DNA from: Laburnicola sp. R22_1
Lineage: Eukaryota; Ascomycota; Dothideomycetes; Pleosporales; Didymosphaeriaceae
Assembly: GCA_014281115.1 (NCBI GenBank)
Contig: JACONQ010000001.1
Span: 434,001-498,000 of the forward strand
Length of the DNA: 64,000 nucleotides
Direction: 5' to 3'
The position numbers were made by a program, and so were the translations under genes. The notes beneath the pieces are model-generated. The model searched no databases and was not told the origin of the DNA. It saw only the letters and a list, made by a program, of their open reading frames with translations. How positions within the stretch are numbered: position 1 is the first letter of the stretch; each line of letters opens with the position of its first letter. Below, in pieces: positions 43,660 through 52,634 of this stretch.

Positions 43660-46476
43660 ATGTCTCACGACCCGGAGAGAAGACTATCGACAGGCGGCCT
43701 TCCACCAATCAAAATCCGTGAGCAGTATCTCGTCGAGGAAGCCTCAAGCCATGACAGTACACCCTGCTATACCGCCTGGGTGCGGGAAGAGATTGTGCAA
43801 GTTCCCCAGGGATGGTCGGTCTCAGACTCTGACATCGCAAATAAACGCCCCCACTGGTCTCTCTAGATCTACGATACAACGCCCCAAGGTGCCGATCCGG
43901 ACCACCTCAAGACCTTGGCTGAGACGTTCCACAAGGAGACGCGTAAAGAGCGTGGAGTAGGTGGCCGCGACCAGCCTAATCACATCGACGTCTGGGGCAT
44001 GCCGTTTGCTGCCGACACGTCTGAGGAGGAGAGAATCGCTACCCTAGCTTGGCAGTCCGTGCAACGCGTCACTCCATGCTACACCCTAACATAATCGCTC
44101 GGCCACAAACATGAGGCTATAGAGACAGCCACAAAAAATAATATTATGAGATTTTCTAGAGTTGAGGTCTCTAAGGCCTGTAGATAATTGCTAGCTACTT
44201 AGATTATTAATATCTGCTTAGTGTTTTGATAATTCGGCCTCTGTGTGACTGTAAGGCGGATGCAACAGATAAGGCCTCATTAATATCTACAGCCTTACGC
44301 TGAGCCTGTTTCTTCTTAATAGATCTGCTAGAAGGCTTTAAGGCCTTCTTATTATCTTTTTAGGATAATCTAATATGTTTCTAAAGTTGACTTTGTGCCT
44401 TGCGGGCCTGTTGTTTGAGACGTCGATCTGCAGCCTTATTAGCCCTTTGCTTTGCGCGCGCATCTCTAGCAGCTGCTTAAGCAATACGCCTCTCCTAGAG
44501 AAGTCTTGCCTTGAGCTACTAGCTAGCCTAATAAGCCTCTGCTTGCTTACTTTTTTGAAGCTGTTTTTGCTGATTCTCTATATTTTTTTGGTGTTAACGA
44601 TCGCGGGCCCGCTGCACGCTATAAGGTGACCAGAAAACAGCTCCACTATAATACTTATCTAGCTGATTAAGAGGTAAAGGCCTGCCTTACTTTGAGCGCT
44701 TCTTCTGTATTAATAGGGCCTTGCGGAGGCTATTGTTTTCATGCTCTAAAAGCTGTTTCTGTACAGAGATATGGTGTACAGTTTAACTGAGCTTTTTGGC
44801 CTTATTATCTCCGCCTGTATCTACAGCGGCCCTTAGTAGCCTATCGATCTTTCTCTAATCTGAAGCACTAAGTACTAAGGTTGAGCTTTCTTATGATCCT
44901 TGCTCAGATAGTTAAGACTAATCAAATCTATTAAGTATAGTCGTTGGATTGAGCGGGGAGATGCCTGTAGCTTCAAAGGCCTAGAGGATTAATGGCTGCC
45001 TTATTATATTGACCTAGGCCTGCCAGAATAGGCTAAGAAATCTCTCTTAGCGATTAAGGCCAGTCCCTGGCTGTTGTTTATAAAGGCTAATAGCTCGTTT
45101 AAATATGCTGTTGATAGAGGCTTAAAGACGCAGATATTAAGAGGCTGCAACGTATGCATAGAATAAGGCGGATATATAGCTAGCAGGATCCTATTGCGAT
45201 TACAAAAGTTAATAAAGTCTATTGTAATATAAGATCTATGGCCATTAAGGATTAATAGCTAATACAATTGTCTAGATTTTAGCTTTGTGAGCCAATTAAA
45301 CACCTGTTACAGCTATGCAAGGCTAATCTAATTATTGCTCTAGCCAGATTCTAATACTGTAATAAAGGCCTAATAGTGTTTAGGATTAATATCCTTGGCC
45401 TAGCTTGATTGTATGTTAATAGAGCTAGCCTAATAGATAAGACCTGGGGCCAAGGCAGATCTATTAGCGCATATACAAGCTATAATTGATATCCACTTAC
45501 GGCTGCTATCTTGTATTGCTTGCCTTACAGCCTTGGCCTCGTATAGAGGCCTATTAAAGATCCTCTTAGAGTAGGAGGTGATGCCAAGCAGGAAGCCTTT
45601 CTCGTCCATATTGTACGTATCTCGAGCCTCAATCTGATATTATTCAATCTTACGCTGCAAGAGCTCGAAGTAGAGCTTATATTTGGCTAGAGAATTAGCT
45701 TTGTGGCGATTATTGTCGATGCCGGCCGTCTATTGAGATATCAAGGATTCCTTATTCCGCCGTACAAAGCGATCAACCTAGGATATTAAGATCTGCTTTT
45801 TGGCTATATGTGAAGCAAAGCTCTGTATCATCTGCCTTGTAGGAGGAAGGCCACGTTCGGTAAGCTGTTTGATATATCGTAGAAGCTCTACTTCTTGTTG
45901 TTAGCTGATATTTCGACGCGCGGAGTTGGCAGCTGCACCTGCTTGTGTGACGCCTTGGTGCCGACGCGTCAGTGTAGAAGTCACAACACCATAATCCTTT
46001 GCAACCTGTCTATATAAGAAAGATTCTCCTGGCTCTCGCGATTCGATTGCTGCTATCGCAGCCTCAATTGGATCCATATTGGTGGAGATATGGCGCGTCA
46101 AAGTTGGGGTGTTGCATGGCGGGGTGTTGCATGGAGTGACGCGTTGCACGGACTGCCAAGCTAGGGTAAGTGCAAGGCCCATGTCTTGGCCGAGATCGCC
46201 ACGAGAGAGACTTCCGGAGATGACGACTTTCACGTCCCGGAACTCCGTAGCCATTACCAATGGAACCGAGTCATTCTCATCATCGACCAGCCCAAAAAAT
46301 CTTGGAATGAAGATGAAAGTGGATTCCTCGCTGTGTATTGGGATCTTCACCCCGGCTATCTGGAAATGCTTGCTCAAGCGTATGGCGAGGATCATCAAGA
46401 ACCAGAAATGAGCGCGTTCCGCTATATTCGTGATGAGTTGCGCCAGCTGTTGGGGAGGTTGAGGAGTTTCTTCTAG
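43660..46476 (+). pseudogene. Unknown host gene split by a pogo-type transposon
   Basis: Left part 43660-44041 (MSHDPERRLSTGGLPPIKIR ... HIDVWGMPFAADTSEEERIA) and right part 46169-46476 (HVLAEIATRETSGDDDFHV ... LRQLLGRLRSFF, stop) lie either side of element 44042-46166. Removing the element with one TA rejoins the frame exactly, giving about 229 codons. One in-frame TAG at 43864 lies at the end of a possible 48-nt in-phase intron (donor GTCTCA at 43819, CTGAC branch, CTCTAG acceptor). I do not recognise the family; soluble, acidic, no signal peptide. Confidence 0.7.
44042..46166 (-). mobile_element. Degenerate pogo/Fot1-type DNA transposon (copy A), 2,125 bp
   Basis: 38-bp perfect inverted termini (44042-44079 and 46129-46166, starting CCCTAGCTTGGCAGTCC) with TA duplications at 44040-44041 and 46167-46168. 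The minus strand carries a decayed transposase: intact start MDPIEAAIAAIESREPGESF, HTH segment VVTSTLTRRHQGVTQ, then many stops, with recognisable DDE-region words (TYNMDEKG). The interior is AT-enriched with abundant TAG/CTA, as expected of RIP-like C-to-T decay. Termini differ from those of copy B. Confidence 0.85.
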
Positions 46477-47647
46477 CCGTTTTGCTACGCAGGTCTGCAG
46501 ATCTGTCAGGACTACCTGTCGAGCTTACAGAGTCTGCTCGCGATACGCACCCGCCTCTGCGCGTACACGTACGCCGGCGCCGCCCTCGATGACGATGACG
46601 GCGACGGCGACGGCCACGACGGGAAGTCTCCGTGGCTGTCCTCTCGAGCCGTGCAACTGCGCTCGAACCCTTGCGAATCATATTCCGCCAACAGGGTCGT
46701 GGAAGGTAGGGCGCAGAGATAGGGATGTTGGGTGGTCATCCTCGAACCAACTGAATGTTGAACACATCATCATCGACTCATCGGTATAGTCAGATGAGAT
46801 CATACCTAGGTAGTATGAGTCAACGACTCTGTCCTTCCGCCCGCCAACGCGACCCGCGAACCCCAACCCGAACGCCATATAGAGCGGATCGAACACGAAC
46901 ATGTGGAGGAACTATCTAGTATACCAGAGAGGAACAAGTTAATTCTAGAGTAGATGATCCAAAAGTGCTGATTAGAAGATGGAGATGACTTAAGGCGCAG
47001 TGATTCTAGCCGCTGTGACTCTTCCACTCGCAAAACCGTCTTCCACTTCTATACAAGCAGTCATAGCTATGAGTCTTACACGACCGGTCCCTACATTGAG
47101 TCACCATTGACGGGTCATAGGTGCTATGACTATATATCGTGGCTTCCCCGCTCGAGAGTCGATCACCACGATGTCGAGTGTCAGTCTCTTCAACGAGGCA
47201 CTTCGCGCACTTTCGGTACACGGTGTCAGTCTCTTATGATGTACATCGCTTCAACACGTATAATGGTATCGACAAAAGCGAGCCTTGTGGGTCATTCGAA
47301 TAGGTCTTTCACGACGGAAAGCTGTATGTTGCTCACAAAACCTGAATCAAGACTCATCGACAAAGGCGTGAGGGTGTGACTCTCAACGCCAGTGCTTCCC
47401 ATAGTTGAGTCATGAGGCAGGTATAAATTCAACTCGAGTGGTAACCTCCCTGCTTCTTATACATACTTCCTACATTGTTGTTTGAAAGCTACTTTCCGAA
47501 GAAACGTTCCGATAACCTACCTCCACGACCCAGTCGCTATCTGAAATCCCGATAACCTCCACGATCCCGTCGCTATCTGCAATCACGATACCTTTCGCGA
47601 ATCGAAACCTCGTCCGAAACCCCTACCGAAACCCCACCGTTGCCACG
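46477..47647. other. Gene-free accessory stretch (1.2 kb)
   Basis: Holds a cluster of TGASTC sites (47016-47412), a 9-bp inverted pair AGTCATAGC/GCTATGACT (about 47059 and 47123) and an imperfect tandem duplication of about 38 bp (47508-47590) just before the next start codon. Confidence 0.5.
47016..47412. promoter_or_regulatory. Cluster of six Gcn4/AP-1-like TGASTC sites
   Basis: TGACTC or TGAGTC on either strand at 47016, 47070, 47097 (full TGAGTCA), 47351, 47377 and 47406 (full TGAGTCA). About 0.4 would be expected by chance in this length. CpcA/Gcn4 or another bZIP could bind, but function is unproven and the gene downstream is broken. Confidence 0.35.
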
Positions 47648-48462
47648 ATGTCCGCGCAAACGCCTCACGGAGATCCTCTATCTGAGGAACTGGGAGATGA
47701 TCAGAACCAACAACTGTCCGAATACGAGAAATTCAAACACAATCTGGTACATGGACATCGCGATCAAACCCCAGAACGCAAAAATTTCTATTGGCTCTAT
47801 GGTCCACGTTTCGGTCTAGTGAGAAGTTACTCACAGGGTGTGAAAGTGTTTGAGGTTACGTGGACATCACCCACTTGGTTACCTTCAGAAAGATCATCGT
47901 CAAAGATAAGGGCGATTTTGCGCCTGTGGATGAAAACTTCCAGGGCACCGGCGTTCTTGGTGTTGTTCCGTCATGGTACCCAGAAAAAAGGGAGTACTAT
48001 GACGCCATATGCTACTTGATCGAGAAATTCACAAAGGCGAAGATCGAAAACTGTGATGAGGACGAGTCCATACGCTTAGCAGCAATATTCCGATACTTAA
48101 GGGAACCTCTCACTGCGGATGAGAGCGTTTGGGACCCCAAATAGTAGTGTTCAGAGAATAGTAAGTATATAGTGGCGCAAATACTGCAATAATAGGAGGT
48201 ACTAACAGAAGATTTAGCCGCAACAATTATGAATTTAATAAGGGAGTGGCTTAAGAAAGACCTTGGCGGTGAACAGTATAAAACAATTAATGGTATAAAA
48301 GTCGACTATACTCCGTTCCTTTCGGTAGACACAGACTACAACCAGGGCATATTATTCAATATAGAGAACTTTGAGAAGTTGAAGGACCCTAGTCTAGATG
48401 CGAAGGAGAAAGGACCTGTCGAAGTACTTGCTTCTTCCGCTGTAGAGGGTTCTAGAGCCTAG
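47648..48462 (+). pseudogene. Unknown accessory gene with frameshift and tandem amber codons
   Basis: ATG 47648, LSEYEKFKHNLVHGHRDQTP, FYWLYGPRFGLV. The frame must shift near 47860 to reach DITHLVTFRKIIVKDKGDFA and EYYDAICYLIEKF...ESVWDPK. Then TAG TAG (48142-48147) interrupts the same frame before a classic intron at 48163-48210 (GTAAGT, TACTAACAG). The next exon, in phase, reads DLAATIMNLIREWLKKDLGG to 48462. The intact intron suggests a once-functional gene now disabled. No family recognised. Confidence 0.55.
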
Positions 48463-48582
48463 TCGTGCTAAGGCATAGCGGCAGAAACTGTCTTAGAAAT
48501 AATAGAGGGTGGTAGGGTCTGTGTTCTTGTTTCTCACTTATTTAGCTCTGTTTTCTGGCTTTTGTATCTCTCCTATATCTCT

Positions 48583-48676
48583 TTTTTATATGTCTCTTTT
48601 ATATGTCTCTTTTATATGTCTCTTTTATATGTCTCTTTTATATGTCTCTTTTATATGTCTCTTTTATATGTCTCTT
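48583..48676 (+). repeat. 13-bp minisatellite (TATGTCTCTTTTA)
   Basis: About seven near-identical direct units ending in a poly-T run. A related, more degenerate T-rich array occurs at 49560-49875. Confidence 0.9.
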
Positions 48677-48712
48677 TTTTTTTTGTTTGTGAACAAAGCT
48701 GCATCCCGCAAC

Positions 48713-48775
48713 TATACTATGGCAAAAAAAGAAAATCTAGATATAACCTATTTTTCTATATACTAGCTCTGTGAG
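48713..48775 (+). repeat. Short dispersed repeat, copy 1
   Basis: Starts ATACTATGGCAAAA and includes AAAATCTAG.TATAACCTA and AGCTCTGTG. A second copy in the same orientation lies at 61279-61334. Origin unknown; possibly another short retroposon or an LTR fragment. Confidence 0.65.
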
Positions 48776-49129
48776 ATACCTATGGACTATGTAAATACAC
48801 GTAACTAAGTTAATAGCGCGCTTATTGTTTAGCACCCCACAAGGCTGTTAAGTACACTAGTAGGGTTAACTTAACTACAGTTTAGAACTATTATTAAGCA
48901 GTGACTTATCTCGCCTAATATACTGTATGTCACCGGGCGAGCTGCAGGCAGGTGACCCAGTTGGGACTAGCGCCTTGGCAGCAGTATATAGTTGGCGCGC
49001 AATACGTGATTACACGCCATCGCAAGTATCTCATGTTTGAATTCAACTACCTTTCATCTCATCTGTGACCAGATGCGTGACGGGTGATTGGACCCTTACA
49101 CTGTAGACCCCTTTTTGCATCCCTAAAAC

Positions 49130-49535
49130 TTAATTAATAAGCTTGCAATTATTGCTAAAAAGAAGCTAAAGCTTAAGATAGCTAACAGCGATAAGCTTCT
49201 AGTTAAGTTGCTTATACTAGATTGCCACGCAATACACGCATATAGTCTGTGCTGCTATTTGCTAGCTTAGGTTGTGTACGTATTAATAATGCGCGTAGGG
49301 ACTGCTTAATAGACTAAGGCGAACCTAGGATACATCGCGCAGTAGAGGAGGAACCTAATAAGGCTGCTTAACACTATAGACAATAACAAGTTCCTTTAGG
49401 AGCTAAGGGAGTGTAATAAGGGAGGTGCTAAGTAGTTAAACAATGTTGAAAAGCTGCTAAACTGGCTGTAGGCGGTGATTGCCTATAACCGCGTTATTTC
49501 TAAAATCGAAAAATTCAATCGTGTGATCTAACTGT
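49130..49535 (+). pseudogene. Decayed coding relic, probably of a transposon
   Basis: One frame reads on through TAG/TAA stops: ANLGYIAQ, RRNLIRLLNTIDNNKFL, ELRECNKGGAK, LNNVEKLLNWL, AVIAYNRVISKIEKFN, with stops falling where Gln would fit. Surroundings are AT-rich. Protein family not identified. Confidence 0.4.
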
Positions 49536-49559
49536 GAAGTGCCTGTGGGTCTCGGTCGA

Positions 49560-49875
49560 GACCGTATGTCTCTTTTATATGTCTCTTTTATATCTCTCTT
49601 TTATATTTCCCTTTTATATTTCTTTTTTATATCTTTCTTTTATATTTCTCTTTTATATCTCTTTTTTATATCTCTCTTTTGTGATCACCTTTTCACGCTC
49701 TTTTTGGTTACTAAGCAGGGGGCTCTGCTTTTTTTGTCATGTTATTTGAGATGAAAGCCTTTGTCGTTCTACCCCTAGGTAGTTAATTAACAACACATAT
49801 CTCTCTTTTATATCTCTTTTTTATATCTTTTTTTTGTATCTCTCTTTTGTATCTCTCCTGTATCTCTTTCATGTT
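49560..49875 (+). repeat. Degenerate T-rich 13-14 bp tandem array, split by an insertion
   Basis: Units like TATCTCTCTTTTA run from 49565 to 49680 and resume at 49797-49875. The gap is a 116-bp interspersed repeat. Confidence 0.8.
49681..49796 (+). mobile_element. SINE-like short interspersed element, copy 2
   Basis: 116 bp, starting GTGATCACCTTTTCACGC and sharing the 98-bp core of copy 1. Flanked by ATATCTCTCTTTT at 49668-49680 and 49797-49809 (13 bp, although the host array itself repeats this word). Longer at the 5' end than copy 1. Confidence 0.75.
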
Positions 49876-50319
49876 GTATGCAGGCGTTAGATAGCTGTTC
49901 ATTACTCAATATGCCAGTTTTGAACAAAAATTCACCATTCTTGTCTACCATTCCATAGCCTTTGTGTTATCAGGAAGCGGACTTGAATAGCATTTTTCCG
50001 GCGAAGTATAGAAAATTCGCACGCTACTAAGAGCTCACAATTAGGTCGATGTGGTATCGGGACTTTAGTGGCATGCACTGAAACTCGCGTATCGACGACA
50101 AAAAGCACATCACCAACAGACTGCCAAATTGTACGAATGAAAATCAACTAGACATAATAACGCACAGTTTCAGCTTGGTGTCTCTACAAAAACAGTATAC
50201 TACAGACTTATCCGCAGAATTACGCAGTCGGCACCAATCACTATAAACCCTATGCATCACAAACTCGCAAACTCATCTACCACACCCGCCACACCAACCA
50301 GTCCCCCACCCCCTTACAA

Positions 50320-52134
50320 TCACTTCGACTGTCTTCCCCGCATCCCAGCATTATCCGTTCCATCCCCCCGACGTCCCACCACCGACGGCTCCCGCGTCGA
50401 TATCTGCGAGACCGACTCTGACGGTGAAATCGTCGCAAAGGTGATACCGTCATCGTCCTCATCGTCATCCACCTCACGCTGAATACCCCGTCGGCTCCAC
50501 AAAGCCTCTAGCTCATTCTGCGGTTCCGCTCCTCCCGATGTGCCCCTCGGAGTTGGCCGAGTAGTCGAGCGCAGACGGCTCCTTTGGTCGCCCGAGATCA
50601 GGCCTCCGATGCCAGATGCGGACGAGGGTGAGGTTGGGGGTACGGCACCTGCTAAGCGTACTGTTGGGAGTGGACGACGGGGAGATACGGGGCTGCGCGG
50701 GGTTGTGGGCTCAGCGGCGTTTTGGTCCTGTGAAGGATGGATGGGTTGGCGACGGGTGCCGACGTAGTAGTGGCCGATTTTTTGGTCTTTGGGCGGCTGG
50801 GAGTAGTCGACTGGTGGGAAGGCGGGTCCGGATGTAGAAGTGGCTGAGGTATTGAGACGGGTAGAGCGACTTGTACCGGATTGCGAGGATCTGAAGGGTG
50901 GCGGGGGCGGAGGTGGGGGCGGTGGAGGTGGAGCAGCCATGGCGGGAGCTGGAGCCGGAGGTGGTGGTGGGGGAGGAGGAGGAGGAGGAGATGGTGGTGC
51001 AGCGGCTGTGGAGCGCAAAGCAGCACTTCTCTGTAATAGCATGTTAGTATCAATAGAGACGGCTGAAGCCTCTGAGCGTGCAGGAGGAACTGGATCACGA
51101 GGAGGAATAATTGTAGAGGACAAGCTTGTTGTGGCTGTTGATCTTGTTGAACGGGTGGAAGTGCTGGACTGTACGGAAGATGATGTAATAGTAGTCCGTG
51201 AAGGGAGAGGCGGCGGCGGAGGGATATGTGAGCTTGCAGATGTACTGGTAGAGGCACCTGAGCTTTTAGACGCTTCAGCGTGGGGGCTGTGGGACGAAGA
51301 TTGACTATAACTCCCACTGTGCTGAGACGGTGAGGCCGAAAATTGCTGCTGATGAATCTCGGAGTAGTGCTGTGTTCCTTTGATGTTGAAGCTAGAACGC
51401 ATCGTCACCTTGATCTCAGGCACAGCACCATCTTGCTCACCCGTCCCAGGGCCCCATTTCTTATGATGCCAGTCCATCTGTGATTGACGGTTTATTGCTT
51501 CCATGCGTGTACTCCCTTCCTCGACGAAGTCGCCGAAGCGGTCCTCCATGCTTTCCATGAATTCTCTCCGAGAAGCCTCCATAGCCACGCTAAGAAGCTC
51601 TGCCTCTTGGACGTCTAGGTCTCGACTCGCTTGCTCAGAGCTCTCCTGCATGGCTCGACTCACCGTAGAATCATGTTCTTTCTGCCAAGATGACATGGAA
51701 TCTTCTTGGATCCTTCTCAGATGAGCTGCGTGAGCTTCTGCATTCCGCCGTTGCTCCTCCTGGTCAAACCGCCACGCCTTCTCCAAATCTCTTCGAAGCG
51801 CTTCCTCTTCTTGCTCTCGCTCAACGCACGCTCGCTCTCGATTTTGACACCTCGGACAAAGCACAACGGCAGTCTCACTACGTATGCTGCATTCTGGCCG
51901 CCTGCGGATCGCGGGATCGTCGATATTACAGTGCGTTCCTGTCCTCCTCCACTGGGAACAGCCTTCGACATTGTCGTCAGTCTTGTGGTCGCATTCGTAG
52001 AATTTCACTGTGTAGTGGCACATGGTGGGATACGTCGCTACGTTTCGGGGTTCTACTGTTCGAGGTTGGTAGGCAGGTGGGTAGGCAAAAGAAGCCGTCG
52101 GGTTGGGGAAGAAGTTGTAATATGAGCCATACAT
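50320..52134 (-). CDS. Hypothetical protein: Cys/His N-domain, coiled coil, poly-proline C-half
   Basis: Single exon, 604 aa from ATG 52132-52134 (MYGSYYNFFPNP). Residues about 35-100 hold a Cys-rich motif (CHYTVKFYECDHKTDD, GCSQW, HCNIDDP, CPRCQ) that could bind zinc. About 105-230 is a charged Glu/Arg/Gln coiled coil (EREQEEEALRRDLEKAW). The C-half is Ser/Thr-rich with two runs of 10-12 prolines, ligands typical of profilin, SH3 or WW domains, and an acidic DDDEDDD tail. No catalytic domain. I know this layout only from fungal hypotheticals; a scaffold role is a guess. Confidence 0.8.
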   Translation of the reverse strand: MYGSYYNFFPNPTASFAYPPAYQPRTVEPRNVATYPTMCHYTVKFYECDHKTDDNVEGCSQWRRTGTHCNIDDPAIRRRPECSIRSETAVVLCPRCQNRERACVEREQEEEALRRDLEKAWRFDQEEQRRNAEAHAAHLRRIQEDSMSSWQKEHDSTVSRAMQESSEQASRDLDVQEAELLSVAMEASRREFMESMEDRFGDFVEEGSTRMEAINRQSQMDWHHKKWGPGTGEQDGAVPEIKVTMRSSFNIKGTQHYSEIHQQQFSASPSQHSGSYSQSSSHSPHAEASKSSGASTSTSASSHIPPPPPLPSRTTITSSSVQSSTSTRSTRSTATTSLSSTIIPPRDPVPPARSEASAVSIDTNMLLQRSAALRSTAAAPPSPPPPPPPPPPPAPAPAMAAPPPPPPPPPPPPFRSSQSGTSRSTRLNTSATSTSGPAFPPVDYSQPPKDQKIGHYYVGTRRQPIHPSQDQNAAEPTTPRSPVSPRRPLPTVRLAGAVPPTSPSSASGIGGLISGDQRSRLRSTTRPTPRGTSGGAEPQNELEALWSRRGIQREVDDDEDDDGITFATISPSESVSQISTREPSVVGRRGDGTDNAGMRGRQSK

Positions 52135-52634
52135 GCTGGCACATCGAACTGGCACTTATAGACAGGTACCGACAGTGATGGTGGATAGGTCGTGATGAAT
52201 TTTGATGGCTGCAAAGTTGGCAGTCGTGATGTCGAAGTCGTCGAAGACTTTGGTGCAAAAGCAAAGACGCGTACATTGATGATAACATTCCTCTGTAGAC
52301 ATCGCATTAGTGATTGTTACTCACGTCGCTCTGGTGCTGTGAAGAGCTCTACTGTGACAGCCGGGTCTGTGAGGCGATCCTGCTCCTTGCGTGGGCGAAC
52401 ACCTGGGCACCTTGCAAACAGCGAAGCATAACAACGTCGCTAGTCGTCTTCACCTGTAAGGGGCCTCACGGACCTGGTTGCTGGAATTCATTGATTAAGG
52501 GATAGGCTGATGTCCTGCTACTTTGATGAGGGAGCCGTGCACTGCGATTGCAACCGCGGAATCTTGGGAACATTTGAATCTTTGGAAGATGGGGTTTCAC
52601 GTAAAGTCTAATTACTAAGCATAACCGATGATTA
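52135..52634. other. Intergenic region up to the pogo element
   Basis: Promoter side of the poly-proline gene. No gene recognised. The TA target site of the pogo insertion is at 52633-52634. Confidence 0.5.

Noticed and set aside
43283..43708. 141-codon minus ORF overlapping the start of the split gene
   Set aside because: Antisense shadow with no recognisable features.
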